DNA from: Prillingera fragicola
Taxonomy: Eukaryota > Basidiomycota > Tremellomycetes > Trichosporonales > Trichosporonaceae
Length of the DNA: 64,000 nt
Assembly: GCA_002335605.1 (NCBI GenBank)
Contig: BEDY01000004.1
Location: forward strand, 1,550,001 to 1,614,000
Direction of reading: 5' to 3'
Part shown: piece after piece, positions 57,733 through 64,000 of the stretch
Position numbering within the stretch: position 1 is the stretch's first letter
Layout of the letters: every line of letters begins with the position of its first letter
The notes under the pieces: generated by a model
What the model was told of the DNA's origin: nothing
What the model saw: the letters and a program-made list of their open reading frames with translations, nothing else
Databases searched by the model: none
Made by a program: the position numbers and the translations under genes

Positions 57733-60010
57733 CTAGTCGATGAGCGCGCCCTTCTTCTTCCCCAGCTCAATCTCCTCTGGCCTGTGACGCTGGCGCGACC
57801 TGCTACCCCGGCCAACTGGCACGAGCGTCGAGATGCTCATGCCGCGGCCGCGCTGCTTGGTCTTGAACCCCTGGCCCTGGTACGACAGCACGCCGAGGGG
57901 CGGGTTGAGACGCGGCCACGAGACATAGCTCGTTCCGTTACCCCAGATGAACGTGCCCGAGATGAAGGCGAGGACGACCCAGAGCAAAAGGAACGAGTAG
58001 ATGGACCACTCGCTTGAGCGCGGGAGCGTGAGCGCAGCAAAGATCATGGTCAGAGCAAAGATGAGGACATAGGGCATTGCGCGGATAAGCAACGAGCGCG
58101 TGTCGCTAAGAGGAGGGATACCGCCGCGCTGGGCGACGTATGCGCCAGTGATCAGGTCGTAGGCGTCTTGGCGGTCGCCGTCGAAAAAATTGTTGCGCAC
58201 GTAACGGAGCACAGAGTTGTAGCCGTCCATGAGCAGTCCCTCCTTGGTGCGCTTGCCAGTACGCGTGTAGTCAGTCTTGAGCGCGCCCGATCCGGCGTAC
58301 GCCTTGGAGATGGTGTCGGCGTGGTCGGCCCATACGTTGCGGAACGTCGACATGAACTCAGGGTGGTCGTCCACAGTCTCCTTGGCAGACAGAATGCCCA
58401 CCTCACGGAGCTGGTGGTTGAGCGCCCACTTGGCCAGCGCCGATTGTGCGACGTTGGTCCGGTCGAGGCAGTCCATGCAGTTCGAACGGATAACACCAGT
58501 CTGGCTCCTGACGACGCGCGACGGCCCAGCGGGCATTCCAAAGCTGATGGGAGCCGACGAGATCCCGTGGTACCAGCCCATGGCGGTGAGCGACTCGGCC
58601 AGCTGGTCGATAAGAACCTGGATGCGGTCGAAGCGCATCTTGCTGCACTCGGCGTGAAAGTCAAAGTAGACGTAGCGCGCGCGCTCCGCAAGCTTCGGGT
58701 CCATGGCGAGCGACGTCATGTGGCGCTCAAACGCCTCCTTGACGGGCTGCTCGTAGCCCTTTTGGTTGACGAGGTTGACAAGGAAGACGGTGCCATACGT
58801 GTCGACCATCTGGTGAATGTGCTTGCGGAACGACGCGTCCGTCTCGGGCACCTCCATGATCTGCAAGTCGGGCTTGTAGCGCAGGTTGTTGACCTCGGCC
58901 CAGTACACGGGAACACTGCCGCGGACCTGGACATAACTGAGGCGCTCGCGGCCGTCGACGCGGCCACGGGTAGCCGACTTGATGCCGTTCTCGGGCAGGG
59001 GGTCGAGCAGAATAATCTGCTCCGTCTCGTTAAAGTTGGACGTAGAGCCAGTGTTGTCAATGCCACGCGAAAAGAAACGCGTGCCGACGCGGTGTCGCGA
59101 GCGACGCGCAATTAGGCAGAACAAAAAGTCGCGGCCGTTGATGAGGGCCGAACGGAGCTCGAGAGCTAAATGTCAGTGGCGCCATTTGTTGTGATTGAAA
59201 CTTACAACCAAACATGACGGGGAGAATAAAGCGGCTGAGATCGGTGCCAGCCTCGGTCATGTCAATAAACTTGTCCATAAGGAAGCGGTTCCAGAAGAAA
59301 CGCTCGTCGGCGCGCTTCCAGAGCGGCGCCTTGCCAGGCCCCATGCCGGCCTCCTCCTGTTCTCTCTGACGCTGAAGCGTGTTGGTGAGGTCCCAGCCGT
59401 ACGAGAACCAGACATTTCCAGTCTTGAGACCCTGTTCGACAAGAGAGACGAGCTCCTTCTCAATGGGATTGCCGAGGATCGCCTGCGAGGACGATGACGG
59501 GTTGAGCGGGAGAAGGCGGTAGTCGGTGGCGAGGAAGATGGGGTTGGAGAGCAATCGGCACGAAGGGGTGCGCTGCGTGATAATAACCAGGTAGTCGGCT
59601 GCGTTTGGGTTAGCTCGTGCTGAGCATCGCGTCTGTGACTACTCACTGGTAGCGAGCGTGATGACGCCGAGAATGCCGTAACAGGTGATGACCTTCTCGC
59701 GGCCAAGGGGGATGGAGGAAGACACTACAGTTGTCAGCAGAAAGTGGTGGCAAGTGAGCCTACCGTTGAGGGACATTTGCCCTGTGCGGCGGTCTACGTG
59801 TAGACTCTCGCGCATGTCCTTTTCGTTGAGAGCGTGCGATCCATCTCCTGCGAGGGTTGGGACTGCCGAGCTGGATGGTTCAAAGACATAGGCCGAGGGT
59901 GAGACGTAGACATTGTACGTCTCGTGTAGCTGCAAGAGGTGTCAGTGGAGGTGTGGGGGAGGTGAGGCGGGTGAGTGTAGACTTACAGGCTGGCAATTGA
60001 AGCCTGCCAT
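57733..60010 (-). CDS. SAC1: Phosphoinositide phosphatase Sac1
   Basis: ER/Golgi membrane phosphatase that removes phosphates from PI4P and related lipids. Exons complement(59987-60010, 59764-59929, 59647-59724, 59206-59598, 57733-59165), 697 residues. The N-terminal Sac domain begins MAGFNCQPLHETYNVYVSP and continues YGWDLTNTLQRQ and RFFWNRFLMDKF. The catalytic CX5R loop is CMDCLDRTN (Cys at about residue 450), preceded by RSN and followed by VAQ as in all Sac1 proteins. Two C-terminal membrane spans (about 584-602 and 608-630) anchor it. The basic cytosolic tail (RGSRSRQRHRPEE...KKKGA) is longer than in budding yeast, whose protein is 623 residues. It shares a 336-bp divergent promoter with the PCNA gene. 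Confidence 0.95.
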
Positions 60011-60346
60011 TGTTGGGTGCCGAGTGCAGTGAGTGTATGGATGAAAGAGAGTACGAGCAAGCCATCACAGTGGCCACTCGCGTCGTCGTTGCTGCTTGCC
60101 GTGTCATGACCCCTGACCCTGAAAGGTAATGATGACGTAATGACACGTCATTCTGCTCTCCCACTCACTGCACAGTCATTTGCTTATCAAAAAGTACGCG
60201 TCAACCAGCGCGTCGCGTACTCTCCCTGGACCACAACATTTGCCTCGTCCATCACTACTCTCTCTCTTTCTCTCGCTCTTCTTGTTCTTTGTTGCAAAAG
60301 ACACACACCACATCTCTTTAAACCAGCCCATCAACACACATTCATC
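60011..60346. promoter_or_regulatory. POL30: Bidirectional promoter, SAC1 / PCNA
   Basis: 336 bp between divergent starts. An ACGCGT core with the extended form ACGCGTCAA sits at 60196-60201, 146 bp before the PCNA ATG, with a related GCGCGTCGCGT about 10 bp further on. Another ACGCGT lies in PCNA intron 1 (60425-60430). MBF-type factors control PCNA through such sites in other fungi. The region from about 60250 to the ATG is C/T-rich, as expected for the PCNA leader. Confidence 0.5.
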
Positions 60347-61479
<1,133 letters not shown>

Positions 61480-61721
61480 TGTGTGGAGTCGTAGTCGCCG
61501 TCGTCTTTGTGATGATTTCTTGTGTTTATTGAGAGTAGAGCCTGTACCAGTCATTGTTTTTGCTATGGATATCATGCGAGCAGCCAACCTAGCCTGGCGT
61601 AAGCTAGGCGCACGCCTGGCGTCCACTATCTCGTGCCTTGTTGCAGTCAAGAATACATAGCAATAGCAACCAGCAACTATAGAGCACCTCCACACTTCCC
61701 AACCTCCCAACAACGGCACAC

Positions 61722-63989
61722 TCAAGCGTACATGTCGACAACATCAGCGGCAGCCTGGAACAGCGCCCCCCCAAACTCAGTAACGGCGTTCCCGAGCCGA
61801 TCCCTTGCAAGCTGCACGATCCCCTCCCCATCCACCCCCTCACCGTAGACCGTCTCGGCACGCACGTCGACCTCGGCCAAAGCGACCGTGGCCGGCCAGA
61901 GGAGGAGGGTCTGGGCGCCGACGGTGAATGTGAGGTGGACCTTGGAGCGGGCCGAGGGGAGCATGAGTGTCGTCTTGATGTGCAGCGCCTCTTCGCCCTC
62001 GGCGTCACACACTTGGGTGGTGGTGGGGAAGGAGAGACCGAGGACGGACAGCTCGGAGCGGATACGCTGGGCCGCGACCCAAAGCTGGCCCACGGCTGCT
62101 ATGAGCCCGGGAAGCGTCGCGATGAGTTTCGGGTTGGCGCGGCGCAGGCCACGGAGACTCGCGCGGGTGAGGGCGAGCATGGCGGCTTCGACACTGTCTT
62201 GCTGCGGCGGGAAGAGCAGCGATACCCCCGCCCTCGTCGCGTCTGGGTGCTCCGGGCCTGTAGGTGCGGGGACGGTGAGTGCCAGCTCGTGGGCGAACGC
62301 GAGCTCGACATTGTCCGATAGCCGCAAGACGCGCCACTGGTGCACATCTTGCAGGGCGCGGTATTCGTGTTCCAGGCGCGCAACGTCGGATGCTGTGAGC
62401 TCGTTGCAGACCGACTTGGCTGCCGCGAGGGCCGCCTTGTCGCCTGCGCGCTGGAGGTCGAGCTCGGCCTTTTTGGCTTGCAGCTCGGCGAGGGATTCCT
62501 GGTGGTCTTGCAGCTCGGTCGTAAAGGCCGTGATTTGGACGCTACGCTGGTTAGCATTCATTCCCTGCCGCATAGAAACTCACTTTCCCTCTTCAATCTC
62601 CTCCTTGAGCGCCTGCAGCTCCTCGCCGTCACACTCCTCAATCTGGGCAACGTGCTCGCGGTGCTTTTTCAGCTCAGCCTCGAGCTCGTCCCGCCTCTTC
62701 CTCAAGTCGGGCAACAAGCTGTCCGCGACCTCGATACTCGCCGCGTGCCGCTCAGCATCCTCACGCATCTCATCGAGCACCTCGCGCACGTCAGGGACGG
62801 TACGCTCCATAATCTCGAGCTTCCAGTCGTACCACGCCGACCGCGCGCGGAGGTATGTGTTGGCCTTGTATTCGCGCAGCGTCATCTCAAACAAAGCGCG
62901 GTCGTCGTCCGACGCGGACAGATAGTCGCGGACAACAACGGGGTTTTCTGAATTACACAGCGCTTCAGTGCTGTTGATCGCTTCCTCGGCCTCGGCCATC
63001 TGGCGCCGCAGGTTCTTGATACTCCACGTAAACATGTTGAGGAAGATGCGCTCAACGGCAGCGACAAAGTAGTGGTGTGTCGCGTATTGGCGCTCCGTGA
63101 CGTCGCTGTCGTGGCCGATAGTGCTGCGGCCGAGGATGCCGCGTCCGACAGAGCTACGGCGAGACGCCAGTGCCTTTGAGTTGAGGAGCGGGAACTCTAC
63201 GCCTGCCATGCGCAAAAAGTCGTTCAGCTGCACAGGCTTAGGCTCGGCGTCCTCGTTCTCGTCGTCCTCGTCGTAGCCGTCGTCGTTGCCGCCGTAGCCA
63301 AACGACACGCGAGAAGAGGGGAAACCCATAGACTTGGCGCGGGGAGGAGGCATGCCGAACGACGCACGCGCGCCAGACATAAAGCCCATCGACGCGCGCT
63401 TCTGCACGAGTACACCCTCGGCGGGACTCTTGAGCAAGCGTACGGGAGAGCCCATGGAGGGACGACCCATGCCGCCGAAACGGTGCGGCGTTCCGGTAAA
63501 ACTCGGCATGGGACGCTCAGCGTCCTCTACTGGAGGTGGCGTACCAGCATCCTGAGGCTCTTCCTCGACAATCTCGTCCTCCTCCATCTCCATGTCCTCC
63601 TCCTCGTATCCCTCGGCGGCCTCAACGGGCGAGGGCTCCACGGGTGAGGGCTCGATAGGCTCGGGCGCGGCAGGGACAGGAACCACAGACATGCGAGACT
63701 TCTTCGCACTTCCCTGGCCGAGTTCGGCATCAGGCGACGAGTCCTCGCGTCTGCGTTTGCCCGTCGAGAAGGGCAAAGTCGAGGGTGGCGCAGCAGCCGG
63801 AGTAGTGGTGGCGGTCTTCGGGGCCCTAGGCGTGGCCGCACGCGGCGTCATGGTCTTGGGCGTGGGTGCCCTGGGCGTCGCTGGGCGAGACGAGATACTC
63901 GCCCTGCCGCTCGTCGACGCGGGAGTGTTCTTCGGCGAAGGACCAAAGTCCAGGCGCTTGGCGACACTGGCGGCAGTGTCCATTGCCAT
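61722..63989 (-). CDS. SPC105: Spc105/KNL1/Spc7-like kinetochore protein, possibly 5' incomplete
   Basis: Outer kinetochore scaffold of the KMN network that recruits PP1 and checkpoint kinases. Exons complement(62584-63989, 61722-62541), 741 residues if the first in-window ATG is used. Seen: a disordered Pro/Ser/Thr-rich head with NLS-like GKRRRED, acidic blocks, and a segment with repeated SMGF/SFGM/SMGF/VSFG motifs (about 200-235) that includes RVSF at 227-230, a PP1-docking consensus. The Spc7-type core then starts at VQLNDFLRMAGVEFP. A long coiled coil follows (about 340-540) and a globular RWD-like C-terminus. No clear MELT repeats are present. The ATG at 63989 has no in-frame stop before the window edge, so the true start and any MELT array may lie outside. 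The assignment rests on the core motif and layout. Confidence 0.78.
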
Positions 63990-64000
63990 ACTAGACTTGC

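Noticed and set aside
58168..59115. 315-codon ORF antisense to SAC1
   Set aside because: Shadow of SAC1 coding sequence; no domain of its own.

Overview
The window is nuclear DNA from a GC-rich basidiomycete yeast, most likely a tremellomycete and plausibly Trichosporonales. The reasons: most genes are split by very short GT..AG introns (often 35-60 bp) with a CTGAC/CTAAC-like branch site just before the acceptor. There is a true Rac GTPase, which budding yeasts lack. There is also a URC1-type uracil catabolism gene and a single Cryptococcus-like G1 cyclin. The species assignment is inference. No rRNA, tRNA, CRISPR, intact transposon or prokaryotic-style operon was seen. Exon joins below were read from splice sites by eye; every complete gene model sums to a multiple of three.

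Layout. 1-10 kb: 3' truncated SKI2 (-), RAC1 (+), a FAM210/DUF1279 mitochondrial membrane protein (-), URC1 (-), and a HAD hydrolase (-). 10-19 kb: GCN2 (+) tail to tail with the proteasome subunit RPN2 (-). 18.9-22.8 kb: gene-free, with a diverged duplicated block. 22.8-24.9 kb: an unrecognised 649-residue protein (+). 24.9-35.8 kb: an 11 kb stretch with no recognisable gene, ending at the start of a G1 cyclin (35.85-37.27 kb, +). 38-42.4 kb: YME1 i-AAA protease (+) convergent with a PrxQ-type peroxiredoxin (-) whose introns are unusually long. 44.9-51.6 kb: HGH1 (-), RAE1/GLE2 (+), ARL2 (+), and a MAK32-like PfkB protein (-). 51.6-57.7 kb: gene-free. 57.7-64 kb: SAC1 phosphoinositide phosphatase (-), PCNA (+), and an SPC105/KNL1 kinetochore protein (-), possibly truncated at the window edge.

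The genes are ordinary eukaryotic housekeeping genes and do not form a pathway cluster. Themes recur: translation and RNA quality control (SKI2, GCN2, HGH1, RAE1), protein turnover (RPN2, YME1), cell cycle and chromosomes (G1 cyclin, PCNA, KNL1), and GTPase or lipid signalling (RAC1, ARL2, SAC1). Three gene pairs share a divergent promoter of under 400 bp: HAD hydrolase/GCN2, HGH1/RAE1 and SAC1/PCNA.

The observations most worth following are: PCNA carrying an acidic/basic insert of about 69 residues; a MAK32-like kinase fold with Asn at the usual catalytic Asp; the 11 kb gene-free region upstream of the G1 cyclin; the outsized introns of the peroxiredoxin gene; and the phenylalanine-rich repeats plus RVSF site in the KNL1-like protein.
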